DNA of 14,516 bases, from positions 1 to 14,516 of the forward strand of contig DFAQ01000006.1 in assembly GCA_002365865.1 (NCBI GenBank), given 5' to 3'. Origin of the DNA: Pelotomaculum sp. UBA3102 (GTDB taxonomy: Bacteria; Bacillota; Desulfotomaculia; Desulfotomaculales; Pelotomaculaceae). Shown in pieces: positions 7,868 to 14,516 of this stretch (position 1 is its first letter; every line of letters begins with the position of its first letter). Made by a program: the position numbers and the translations under genes. The notes beneath the pieces were generated by a model. That model made no database searches, had not been told where the DNA came from, and saw only the letters and a list, made by a program, of their open reading frames with translations.

Positions 7868-8525
7868 CTGCTATCCCCTCCTTTAATCCGGCCATGGCCT
7901 CCGGCAGCAGGTCCCGGTGTTTTTCCAACAACCGGCATTCCACTTTGCCCAACCCACGGGTCCTTCCGGAACCTACTCTGCGCAGATTAGCACAGGCCAG
8001 GGCCAACAACAGTTTAGCGCTGTTCTCCTTAGATTTGCAGGTAATCTCCCCGGTAAATACCTGGCCCGGTTTCAGAACCCTGAGCGTCCGCAGGCTGTTT
8101 TCTTCGGCTATCCCGTCTTCACCTATTGCCGTCTGCTGGCGAATTTCCGTAAAAGTAGCAATAATATTTTCAGCGCTTATGGTTCCCTCATACTTTTTCA
8201 GCGCCCAGGCAAGCCATTTACTCAATTCCTGGTAATTTTCCAGCTTTAGATTGGCAAACATGGTTGAAGCCCCGGTTGCGGAACCTCGTTTGCCGAAAAT
8301 ATGAGCCACATCTTCCCGGGTAAAAATTTTACTGCCGCAACACTCCAGCATTTCCACCACTTCAATAGCGCTTTCCCGCAACAACCCCTTTAACCTCCGA
8401 GCCGGAAAATAAGGCACTCCTAAATGATCAAAGACAACGTCGCTATCTATCCACGAGCCCTGTCCTTCACCGGTATCGGGCAAAACCGGGGACTTGAGCT
8501 CCAGCATGACTTGTAATTCAACCAT
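7842..8525 (-). CDS. cas7: Single-domain Cas7 (Csm3-like RAMP)
   Basis: This is a backbone subunit of the type III-D effector, 227 residues from the chosen start. It has one RAMP domain: ELKSPVLPDTGEG (9-21), D27/D29 in SWIDSDVVFD at the Csm3 catalytic-Asp position, VPYFPARRLKGLLRES (37-52) and the glycine-rich RRVGSGRTRGLGKV (182-195). A start at 8558 is possible, but MVELQ at 8525 is preferred. It is preceded by GGAGGTGGGGAG, and the 11 extra residues would lie inside the end of cas10. The overlap with cas10 is eight bases. In the Synechocystis III-Dv complex the equivalent Cas7 is fused in front of Cas5; here it is a free protein. Confidence 0.88.
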   Translation of the reverse strand: MVELQVMLELKSPVLPDTGEGQGSWIDSDVVFDHLGVPYFPARRLKGLLRESAIEVVEMLECCGSKIFTREDVAHIFGKRGSATGASTMFANLKLENYQELSKWLAWALKKYEGTISAENIIATFTEIRQQTAIGEDGIAEENSLRTLRVLKPGQVFTGEITCKSKENSAKLLLALACANLRRVGSGRTRGLGKVECRLLEKHRDLLPEAMAGLKEGIADESSAIQG

Positions 8526-10101
8526 CTCTCCCCACCTCCCTCTCTTCAAGCAAAACACCGGGGTAAAAATCCATCAACTCCACCATGTCAAAATAGGGAG
8601 TGGTGGCGTTTTCCCAGCCGTTCACCGCGTATCCTTCCGGACTAGGCGGCAACTCCAAATCCCTGGCCCTCATTTCATCTATAAATTTCCTGGTTGCTTC
8701 CCTCCCCAGGGGTAAAGTTGCCCGCAGTTCCTTTAACTTGGAGCGAGGCCACTTGTTTTTATCCAGCATTTCCTTAACCCCGCCTTTAAAATGGCCAATA
8801 TCTTTTTCATCATAGCCATCGTTATCGCCTAACAGGTAAGGTCCAAAATAAAGCTTGCCCTCCTTTACCTGGTAATGTCTTTCTCTTATTTCATTCAAAC
8901 TGCCGGACTTGCCTCCGTAAGCAATATAGAAATCAAGCCAGGATGAATCTATATTCCTCTGTCTTTTCCTCGCTCTGGCCGCTTTTTTGGCAGATGCGCA
9001 CAACTCTTCCGCCAGCTGGTAACCCCGGAAAAAAGGAAATTTTGTCTTGGTTATGGCTACTCCGGCACAAAAACAAAGCGGTTTTTTATCGACTAATTCA
9101 ACTTTAGTCCCGTGCCGGATAAACCTTTCCGCCAGGTAAATCCCCAGCCGCCCGTCGGTCACAAAAGTGATTTCATCGCCATTAAGTACTATGGGCCGGA
9201 TGGGCAGAATTGTTTTCTTTTTTTCTTCCTGGATCTTTATCCCGGTGGCTTTAATCTTGTCCATATTCCCGATGAGGTCTTTCAATAATTCTTCAAAAGC
9301 AGCCCGGGTTAAAAGATCAACATCCTTAGAAAGCTTCCTGAACATGGCAAGATCAGTGCAGGCTTTAAACCTTTTTCCCATATTGTTACCGTCAATATGA
9401 ACAATGGCCAGGTGGTTTTTTCCCTCGCTCTGCCCCAGTTTGTCCACTTCAGTGGTGAAAATATATTTGTCTCCCAGTATCTCTTTGTACTCTTCGTTGA
9501 TTTCTCGCTGAGATTCATCGGCGGCTTCAATTTTGGCCCAAGAAGCGGTAGAAATAAAGCTCACCGTATTATCCGCCTCATTTTTCCAGTGGATTTCCCC
9601 GGTCAGGCCGGACAGGGGACAATCGGCCGTTATGCCGTGTTTTACCGGAACCGTGGTTGGAAAATACTTATTTTTGTTGTAAACAAGCTGTTGGTACAAC
9701 TTTTCCCGCTCCTGACCATAATTGCCAAAATCAAAATCGGCTATAGCAACGGCAGTATTTAAACCGGGAATATTTAATAAATGTTGCCTAGTCCAATTTT
9801 TAACAAATTCTTTAGCCTTATCTTCCTGGCGGAAAAACAGCAATGCGTTTCCACCACCGATATACCCCGTTTCATACTGGACATCATTGCCAGCCTTGAT
9901 AAGCACCTGGTCCGGCTTTTCTTTCCACAAGTCAAGGTCCGGCTCAAATCCCAGGGTCATTTTCAGGACTTCCGCCAATTCTTCTTTGTAAATGTTTGCC
10001 ACCAGGTAAGATGCCCCCAGGTTTTCCTTAAGTTTATTGCTGGTGAAAATGTACTTTTGAATAGAAGTAGTGTCTAACAGAACTGCAGTAACTACACTCA
10101 T
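8518..10101 (-). CDS. cas10: Cas10, HD-less, with NGDE palm motif
   Basis: Cas10 is the large subunit of type III complexes; its second palm domain makes cyclic oligoadenylates after target binding. The 527-residue protein lacks an N-terminal HD nuclease and is much shorter than typical Cas10. Palm 1 starts LLDTTSIQKYIF (8-19) with NLGASYLV (27-34) and has GGGNALLFF (82-90) where a GGDD would be, so it looks inactive. Palm 2 has D237 in VHIDGNNMGKRF and the core LNGDEITFV (306-314), NGDE in place of GGDD, keeping both acidic positions. The zinc-finger cysteines usual between the palms are mostly missing (only CPLSG at 161). The ATG at 10101 shares a base with the preceding stop (TAATG). Two adjacent CARF genes suggest that the cyclase works. 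Confidence 0.92.
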   Translation of the reverse strand: MSVVTAVLLDTTSIQKYIFTSNKLKENLGASYLVANIYKEELAEVLKMTLGFEPDLDLWKEKPDQVLIKAGNDVQYETGYIGGGNALLFFRQEDKAKEFVKNWTRQHLLNIPGLNTAVAIADFDFGNYGQEREKLYQQLVYNKNKYFPTTVPVKHGITADCPLSGLTGEIHWKNEADNTVSFISTASWAKIEAADESQREINEEYKEILGDKYIFTTEVDKLGQSEGKNHLAIVHIDGNNMGKRFKACTDLAMFRKLSKDVDLLTRAAFEELLKDLIGNMDKIKATGIKIQEEKKKTILPIRPIVLNGDEITFVTDGRLGIYLAERFIRHGTKVELVDKKPLCFCAGVAITKTKFPFFRGYQLAEELCASAKKAARARKRQRNIDSSWLDFYIAYGGKSGSLNEIRERHYQVKEGKLYFGPYLLGDNDGYDEKDIGHFKGGVKEMLDKNKWPRSKLKELRATLPLGREATRKFIDEMRARDLELPPSPEGYAVNGWENATTPYFDMVELMDFYPGVLLEEREVGRDG

Positions 10102-11474
10102 TACTTTACCTCCCCCCAGATATGCCGGCTAACTTTCTTCCATAATTTATCCGGCGGTAGCTCCTCCGTGCCCAGTACCTCCAGTTTATCGCCGGTTGAA
10201 CCGGAGATAAGCCGCAATTCCCCGGCCAACGTATCTCTCTTTGGTTTCTCCAGGCAAGTAACCAGGATTGCCTTCCCCTCGTCCCCGCCAACCTGGTTCA
10301 CCCGGTGTAGCACCTCGAAACCTTTCTCTTTGCAAACACTCTCATTGCCGGAAGTGGTGACTGATATACCCACCACCTGGTAACCGTTGAGCATAATCAC
10401 GTCCAGCTCAAAAGGTTTTGTCTGGCCGATCTTCTTGATTTCCCAATTGCCGGTCACCGAAATACATCTTTTTTCTTCCTGATTAATCCTTTCTATATTG
10501 TCTGTAACTATCTCTTGAACATAAGCTTCCAGCCACTTGCCATGTAAAAAGTCCTTAACAGCCGCCCCCAGTCTGTATATGAAGTCTTTGTTAGGCAATT
10601 TTGGAGCAGGCGTCCACAATTCTCCTCCGATAAGTAGCGAATGCTCTTCAGGTATCTCTTTTAATAATTCAATAATAAACTCCGGAGTTTCTTTTCGGAA
10701 ATTATTTTGCAGTTCAATCAATTTAAGTTTGTTAATGTTTCCATCCTGATCCAGCAGCTGATTATGAGCTAAAAAAGAACTTGTTTTCTTAATAAATCCT
10801 TTCTCATTATAATACTTGGCACTTACAAATTTATTTACCCATTGCAGGTATTCTTTCAGCTTACCTTGAGCGATAATTTCCGTAAACTTATCCAACACAC
10901 AGGGCCAGTTGGGATTGTCTTGCTCGTTACTCTTTTTATAGCCATGCAACTTCATCAAGGTGTCCAGGCCAATATTTATTTTATCCCTTAAATCTCTTGT
11001 AACAGCGCCCTCCAGGTCGTCTTTCAATTTAAAATCTCGCCCGCTTAGATAGGAAAATGTACAGTTGTGGGAAAGCTCTTGTTCCAGTTTCCGGTAAACA
11101 TGAACAGCCATGGCCTTGGTTCCCCCGGTATAATTGAGATGACAACTGCTAAAGTTAGCTTCCCCTTTAATCCCGTCGGTTAGCTTCTCCTCGATGTCTT
11201 TCATTATTTGCCTAGCCGAACTGATGTCACTGAGAGGTATTAGTTTAATCCTGACTCTCCGGGAATAATCATTTTGCTCCATTTCAATAATTAATTTCAG
11301 GTTTTCCGCAAGTTTTTTCGTTTCCGCCTGGTTAATATTTGCTTTTTCTTCAGAATGGATAATCCATATTCGCTGTAAAAACTTGTTTTCAAGGATGAAA
11401 TACTTTGCTACCACGTAATTAGGCAACGGATTTGTACCCATTAATAATATTAAATCACTAAATGACCAAGGCAT
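10101..11474 (-). CDS. CARF protein with degenerate PD-(D/E)XK-like domain (Can2/Card1-type)
   Basis: The likely role is an ancillary effector switched on by cyclic oligoadenylate. The N-terminal half is a CARF domain: LILLMGTNPLPNYVV (8-22) and LNYTGGTKAMAV (113-124). The C-terminal third is laid out like the Card1/Can2 nuclease: E316 in HGKWLEAY, D358 in FELDVIMLNGYQ, and a beta strand that should carry E/SxK. That strand reads GISVTTS (369-375), so the Lys is missing, and nearby K382/K384 in VCKEKGFEV might replace it. The segment QVGGDEGKAILVTC follows. It begins with ATG at 11474 behind GGTGGAGG and is the first gene of the overlapping effector operon. It may be a nuclease with a migrated Lys, or a dead or repurposed domain. 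Confidence 0.82.
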   Translation of the reverse strand: MPWSFSDLILLMGTNPLPNYVVAKYFILENKFLQRIWIIHSEEKANINQAETKKLAENLKLIIEMEQNDYSRRVRIKLIPLSDISSARQIMKDIEEKLTDGIKGEANFSSCHLNYTGGTKAMAVHVYRKLEQELSHNCTFSYLSGRDFKLKDDLEGAVTRDLRDKINIGLDTLMKLHGYKKSNEQDNPNWPCVLDKFTEIIAQGKLKEYLQWVNKFVSAKYYNEKGFIKKTSSFLAHNQLLDQDGNINKLKLIELQNNFRKETPEFIIELLKEIPEEHSLLIGGELWTPAPKLPNKDFIYRLGAAVKDFLHGKWLEAYVQEIVTDNIERINQEEKRCISVTGNWEIKKIGQTKPFELDVIMLNGYQVVGISVTTSGNESVCKEKGFEVLHRVNQVGGDEGKAILVTCLEKPKRDTLAGELRLISGSTGDKLEVLGTEELPPDKLWKKVSRHIWGEVK

Positions 11475-11822
11475 CGTTTTATACCTCCACCTATCTAAAT
11501 TATTATTTGCTTTCTATTTTGTATCGTATTTACAAGTACCTGCACATCGTCGGAAAAGCGGCGGTAGTAAACAATATTGCCGGTTTTGCACATAGCCACG
11601 TCCACCTGTTGTAGGAAAATTCTCTAAAGCGGGGATAATGCGCTGCCCCGGCCAACTCTTAATTCCACGTAATAGAAATTCATTTTGCTTGCACTTTGGC
11701 GACTTGGCTATTTCACCTGTTTTTATCAACTGCTCCCTGCTCGCATAAATACTTTACGGAAACCGTCATCCAATCTCCCATATAAAAAATTAAGCCCAGC
11801 TTTACAATAAGCTTTCAAAGCT
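11475..11822 (-). other. Intergenic gap with gene relics
   Basis: This 348-base gap interrupts an otherwise tight gene row. Besides the reverse transcriptase relic it holds an 18-codon frame at 11713-11769 (MTVSVKYLCEQGAVDKNR), started behind GGGAG and closed by TGA, which may be the cut-off beginning of a lost gene. A perfect palindrome AGCTTTCAAAGCT lies at 11810-11822, immediately after the upstream stop. A weak hairpin AAGC-TGG-GCTT followed by AATTTTTT lies a little further downstream and could be a poor terminator. I see no convincing promoter. Confidence 0.4.
11495..11683 (-). pseudogene. Reverse transcriptase fragment
   Basis: One minus-strand frame reads RVGRGSALSPL, a TAG stop at 11624-11626, then RIFLQQVDVAMCKTG and NIVYYRRFSDDVQVLVNTI before the final stop at 11495. 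This is the core of a reverse transcriptase palm: the (Q)GSxLSPLL motif, a helix ending in LDxAM, and the YxDD box present as FSDD, at normal spacing. About 60 codons survive of what should be several hundred, with the internal stop between the two motifs, so it is a relic. Group II intron, retron-like or transposon-borne RT are all possible; no RT-Cas1 relationship can be shown. It lies between the two CARF genes. Confidence 0.6.
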
Positions 11823-13145
11823 CTAATCCTGCCAGATTTCGTCTGGTAATTCGGTGGGAAACTGGATTGCCTGTTCCCAGTCTCCTCCTTTTTTCTTTCC
11901 CCCCCCGGCGCTTTCTACCGCGAATTCCCGTACAAATTGAAAAAATTCCCAGGCCCTCTTGGAATTAATTGGTATAAACCCGTGGGCTAAAATGGAGTTG
12001 TTGCGAATAACTAACAGGTCCCGTAGACGCCCCTTTCTTTCGGCAAACATCTTACCCACCGGATGACCCAGGTCCAAAAGCAATTCAAAGGTTTTAAACA
12101 AGGGCAGTTGCAATTTGCCTCCTGTCCCGGCTTCTCTCTTTAACTCTTGGTATTTGGGTTTAATTGTCCCGGGAAGCAAGTCTACATTCAAGTTCTCGGT
12201 TTTTAATTCGGGATTAAACTCGAACAGGATAAACTGGGCCAGCATTTCCAGACTGCGGTACGTCCTGGCTACCGCATCGTCATAATTTTGCTGGTTTAAC
12301 CGGCGCTCCGCATTTCGGAGCAAGTCAAAAACAGGGGCGAATAAATGCACAGGCTTGCCTGCCTCTGCATAAGCTTTCTTGGAGGCTATGATTTCTTTCA
12401 AAAATTTTATTGAAGGAACAAGATGCCTCCCATAGTAATTCAGGTGACCCAAGGCCTCCAGGTGATTAAATCTATCCCAATCCAAAAAAGCCGAACATAT
12501 ACTCTGGTAAGTCTGCAACATCTTGTCTTCTTTGGACCCGGGCAAGGCATCTATTGACGTTCCCTGGACCAGTTCCAGGCAACCGGTATAATTGTACCGG
12601 GAAAAAAGGGATTTCAGTAACGCCAGTCGCTTGCGCCAGATCAGGGGCATCCAATCGCAACGCAGCACCCGCTGGCTGCCGGAACGCACCTTAACCAGGT
12701 CAACCCGGTCTCCTCCTACCAGAAACAACTCCACTTCTCCGTCGTCCAGGGCGGCGGCCACCAGACCGGCAGTCATGGTCTTTGTCCCTCCCGTATAGTT
12801 GGCCAGAATTTTGCAGCCGGGAAATCTTTTTTTGGCATCTTCAATTGCCGCCACACTATGCTCGTAACATTCGGCCAGGTTATCCATGTGGGATATTTTT
12901 ACAATTTCATACCGGGTTTCTTCCAGGCCGGTCTGGGCCACTATGGAAGGCGAATCCTCACCTTTTCCATAAGCCTTACAAGGAGTTCCCTCGCCAATTA
13001 CCGCAACATAGCTCCCGGCAGTTTTTCCGGGGTGTGTTATATCATCGGAACACAGGAAATATACAAAACGGGGACGGTGCTGTCGGATGGCCGTCACCAA
13101 AGGTTCACAAGAACCGCCTACCGTAAGCAGTAAAATATTACTCAT
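11823..13145 (-). CDS. CARF-HEPN ribonuclease, TIGR02710/Csm6-like
   Basis: The likely role is a stand-alone RNase activated by cyclic oligoadenylate from Cas10. The 440-residue protein has an N-terminal CARF domain with LLLTVGGSCEPLV (5-17) and LANYTGGTKTMTAGL (114-128), the ligand-binding loops. A helical middle follows, with RNAERRLNQQNYDDAVART (277-295) leading into RSLEMLAQFI, characteristic of TIGR02710. The C-terminal HEPN motif is R381NNSILAH388, an Rx6H. A TTG at 13151 is in frame; the ATG at 13145 is preferred because GGGAG lies eight bases before it and the family normally starts right before the first strand. It lies 79 bases after cas3, outside the overlapping block. Confidence 0.88.
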   Translation of the reverse strand: MSNILLLTVGGSCEPLVTAIRQHRPRFVYFLCSDDITHPGKTAGSYVAVIGEGTPCKAYGKGEDSPSIVAQTGLEETRYEIVKISHMDNLAECYEHSVAAIEDAKKRFPGCKILANYTGGTKTMTAGLVAAALDDGEVELFLVGGDRVDLVKVRSGSQRVLRCDWMPLIWRKRLALLKSLFSRYNYTGCLELVQGTSIDALPGSKEDKMLQTYQSICSAFLDWDRFNHLEALGHLNYYGRHLVPSIKFLKEIIASKKAYAEAGKPVHLFAPVFDLLRNAERRLNQQNYDDAVARTYRSLEMLAQFILFEFNPELKTENLNVDLLPGTIKPKYQELKREAGTGGKLQLPLFKTFELLLDLGHPVGKMFAERKGRLRDLLVIRNNSILAHGFIPINSKRAWEFFQFVREFAVESAGGGKKKGGDWEQAIQFPTELPDEIWQD

Positions 13146-13224
13146 GATCAAAACTCCCTTCCTTCCCGGTCCAACCTATCTGTTTCACTAACTGAATAAT
13201 GTAAAAACATCATTCATTGCTTAA

Positions 13225-14516
13225 CTACATAATCAATGCCTCACCCTCAGCTAATAAGCCACGATTACTAGAATAATAGCCTTCCCGCAAAATCCAGTGC
13301 CCCAGGTATTCGTCCGCTATCTGTTGCGGGTGAAACCCGGGCCTGGCGTAAACACTAACGGAGATCCGGGCAATACGGCCGGCCAGTTTTCTCCAGGCCT
13401 CCCTGCGTTTCCAGCGGTCAATCTCGCTATTGGCTGTGGCCATGTCCTCTTTTAGTTGGGGATCCTGATGAATTACTAAAAAATTATGCAGCATTTTTTC
13501 TTTTCCCCGCAGGAGTTCATGCACAGGTAGGTCCTCCTGCCAACGGGCGAACCTCTTCAAATGAACTCCACCGGTATCTTTCTTGGAAAACAACCCTTGA
13601 AAGTAGCAATTTGACAATTCAAGCACATCTTCTTCCAGCACTTCGGGGGTAGCTTTAATCAAATCCCTCGTCGCCTGGAGGTGAACGGAATCATAGATCA
13701 TTTCGGAATACCTTTGTTCTTCTTCGTCGACGAGGTCGACGATCTCCACCTGACAACGCCCTTTCTCACCCTCCCGATTGCAGCGTCCGGCAATTTGAAC
13801 CAGGCTGTCCAGCGGGGCAAAATCTCGAATAACCAGGTCCATGTCGATATCGACACCGGCTTCTATGCACTGGGTGGAAACAACGATACACGGTTTACCT
13901 GCCTTAATCTTTTTAATAATTTCCAATCGGTCCCTGGGAGTTACATCCGCGCTGATAAAATAAACAGGTGTACCTGTAGTAGTTGAGGACGGGCCGGCCA
14001 GAATGTCTCTTACTTTACTAGCGCTCTTGCGGGTGTTTAATGTAATCAGGATACGTTTATTTCCTTCCCCCCACGCCGGCAGACGGCTCTCCACTTCTTC
14101 GCAAAACTGTTCTATGGACAATTTTTCTTTAGTTCTAAAACGAAGTACATATCTTTTACAATTGGAAAAATAATTTTCAAATCCGGGGAGTAGCGGTACC
14201 GCATTACTTACAAAGGGAGGCAATGTAGCCGACATCAACAAAATTCTGCTGTTGCACGTCGTGACAAGGCTATTGAATATTTTTTCCAGAGGTCGCCATA
14301 ATCTGCAGGGGAGGGATTGCACCTCGTCCATGATAATTACGGCATCACATAGATTATGGAAACGCATCTGGTATCTGGCCGCAGTGTCCATCAGGCTCAT
14401 TAGGAACTGGTCGTAAGTGGTGACAATCAACTCGCTCCGCCAGGTATCCACATAGAAAGGTTTCTCCCCTTCCTCCAGCCATTCCGCGTAGTTGCGGTCG
14501 GATAGGGAGTGGCTGG
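13225..14516 (-). CDS. cas3: Cas3 helicase, partial (5' end outside window)
   Basis: Cas3 unwinds and degrades target DNA recruited by Cascade in type I systems. The visible 429 residues are the C-terminal part of the helicase. The frame is open to the edge, beginning SHSLSDRNYAEWLEEGEKP, so the GTG at 14451 is not the true start. Visible motifs are LIVTTYDQF, IIMDEVQSL (motif II, DExx as DEVQ), LMSATLP (III), ITLNTRKSA (IV), STQCIEAGVDIDMDLVIRD (V) and LVQIAGRCNREG (VI). The HD nuclease domain, if present, lies outside the window. About 190 residues follow motif VI. It belongs with cas4-cas1-cas2 as part of a I-B set, from which it is separated here by the type III genes. Confidence 0.93.
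   Translation of the reverse strand, partial: SHSLSDRNYAEWLEEGEKPFYVDTWRSELIVTTYDQFLMSLMDTAARYQMRFHNLCDAVIIMDEVQSLPCRLWRPLEKIFNSLVTTCNSRILLMSATLPPFVSNAVPLLPGFENYFSNCKRYVLRFRTKEKLSIEQFCEEVESRLPAWGEGNKRILITLNTRKSASKVRDILAGPSSTTTGTPVYFISADVTPRDRLEIIKKIKAGKPCIVVSTQCIEAGVDIDMDLVIRDFAPLDSLVQIAGRCNREGEKGRCQVEIVDLVDEEEQRYSEMIYDSVHLQATRDLIKATPEVLEEDVLELSNCYFQGLFSKKDTGGVHLKRFARWQEDLPVHELLRGKEKMLHNFLVIHQDPQLKEDMATANSEIDRWKRREAWRKLAGRIARISVSVYARPGFHPQQIADEYLGHWILREGYYSSNRGLLAEGEALIM

Noticed and set aside
2272..8525. Type III-E single-protein effector
   Set aside because: The Cas7 domains are spread over three proteins and Cas10 is present, so it is not a gRAMP.
11514..11729. Minus-strand 71-codon frame starting with TTG
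   Set aside because: It overlaps the reverse transcriptase motifs in another frame, has no clear ribosome site and matches no family I know. The RT frame explains the stretch better.
11761..11822. Promoter TTGTAA-17-TATATG on the minus strand
   Set aside because: Each hexamer matches only four of six consensus bases, too weak to list as a promoter.
196..14516. A cas6 gene
   Set aside because: None of the RAMP proteins has the Cas6 arrangement; each is better explained as Cas7 or Csx10, so cas6 must lie elsewhere.

Overview
The window holds a CRISPR-cas locus. Every supportable gene is on the minus strand, so transcription runs from high to low coordinates. The gene families, the start of a GTTTTTAGCC-type repeat at the left edge, strong GGAGG ribosome sites and moderate GC point to a Clostridia-type Firmicute, perhaps of the Peptococcaceae/Moorella kind. 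That placement is inference; no taxonomic marker gene is present.

Reading in the direction of transcription, the right edge (14516-13225) carries the 3' part of a Cas3 helicase. Next come a CARF-HEPN ribonuclease of the TIGR02710/Csm6-like kind (13145-11823), a gap of about 350 bases holding the relic of a reverse transcriptase, and a CARF protein with a C-terminal nuclease-like domain (11474-10101). Six further genes follow, each overlapping its neighbour: an HD-less Cas10, a single Cas7, a Csx10/Cas5 with an extra helical C-terminal region, a tandem double Cas7, Csx19, and a long Cas7 with a large insertion (to 2272). After a 188-base gap come cas4, cas1 and cas2 (2083-196), a leader-like stretch with nested inverted repeats, and the first 17 bases of a CRISPR repeat running off the left edge.

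The Cas10-to-Cas7-insertion block is a type III-D effector. Csx10 and Csx19 are the hallmark families. The subunit set matches the III-Dv complex described from Synechocystis (Cas10, Cas7-Cas5-Cas11, Cas7-2x, Cas7-insertion, Csx19), except that the first Cas7 is a separate gene. The flanking cas3 and cas4-cas1-cas2 with this repeat type look like the two ends of a type I-B operon. The window therefore looks like a type III-D module nested inside a I-B operon, both sharing the adaptation genes and array. No cas6 is visible, so crRNA processing must be supplied from outside the window.

The likely division of labour is this. Cas1-Cas2-Cas4 add spacers and the array gives crRNAs. The III-D complex recognises RNA. 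If its NGDE-type Cas10 palm is active, it would make a cyclic nucleotide messenger that switches on the CARF-HEPN RNase and the CARF-nuclease-like protein. The main oddities are that NGDE motif, an apparently lysine-less PD-(D/E)XK site in the second CARF protein, the reverse transcriptase relic, and a cas2 with no ATG, GTG or TTG start available.
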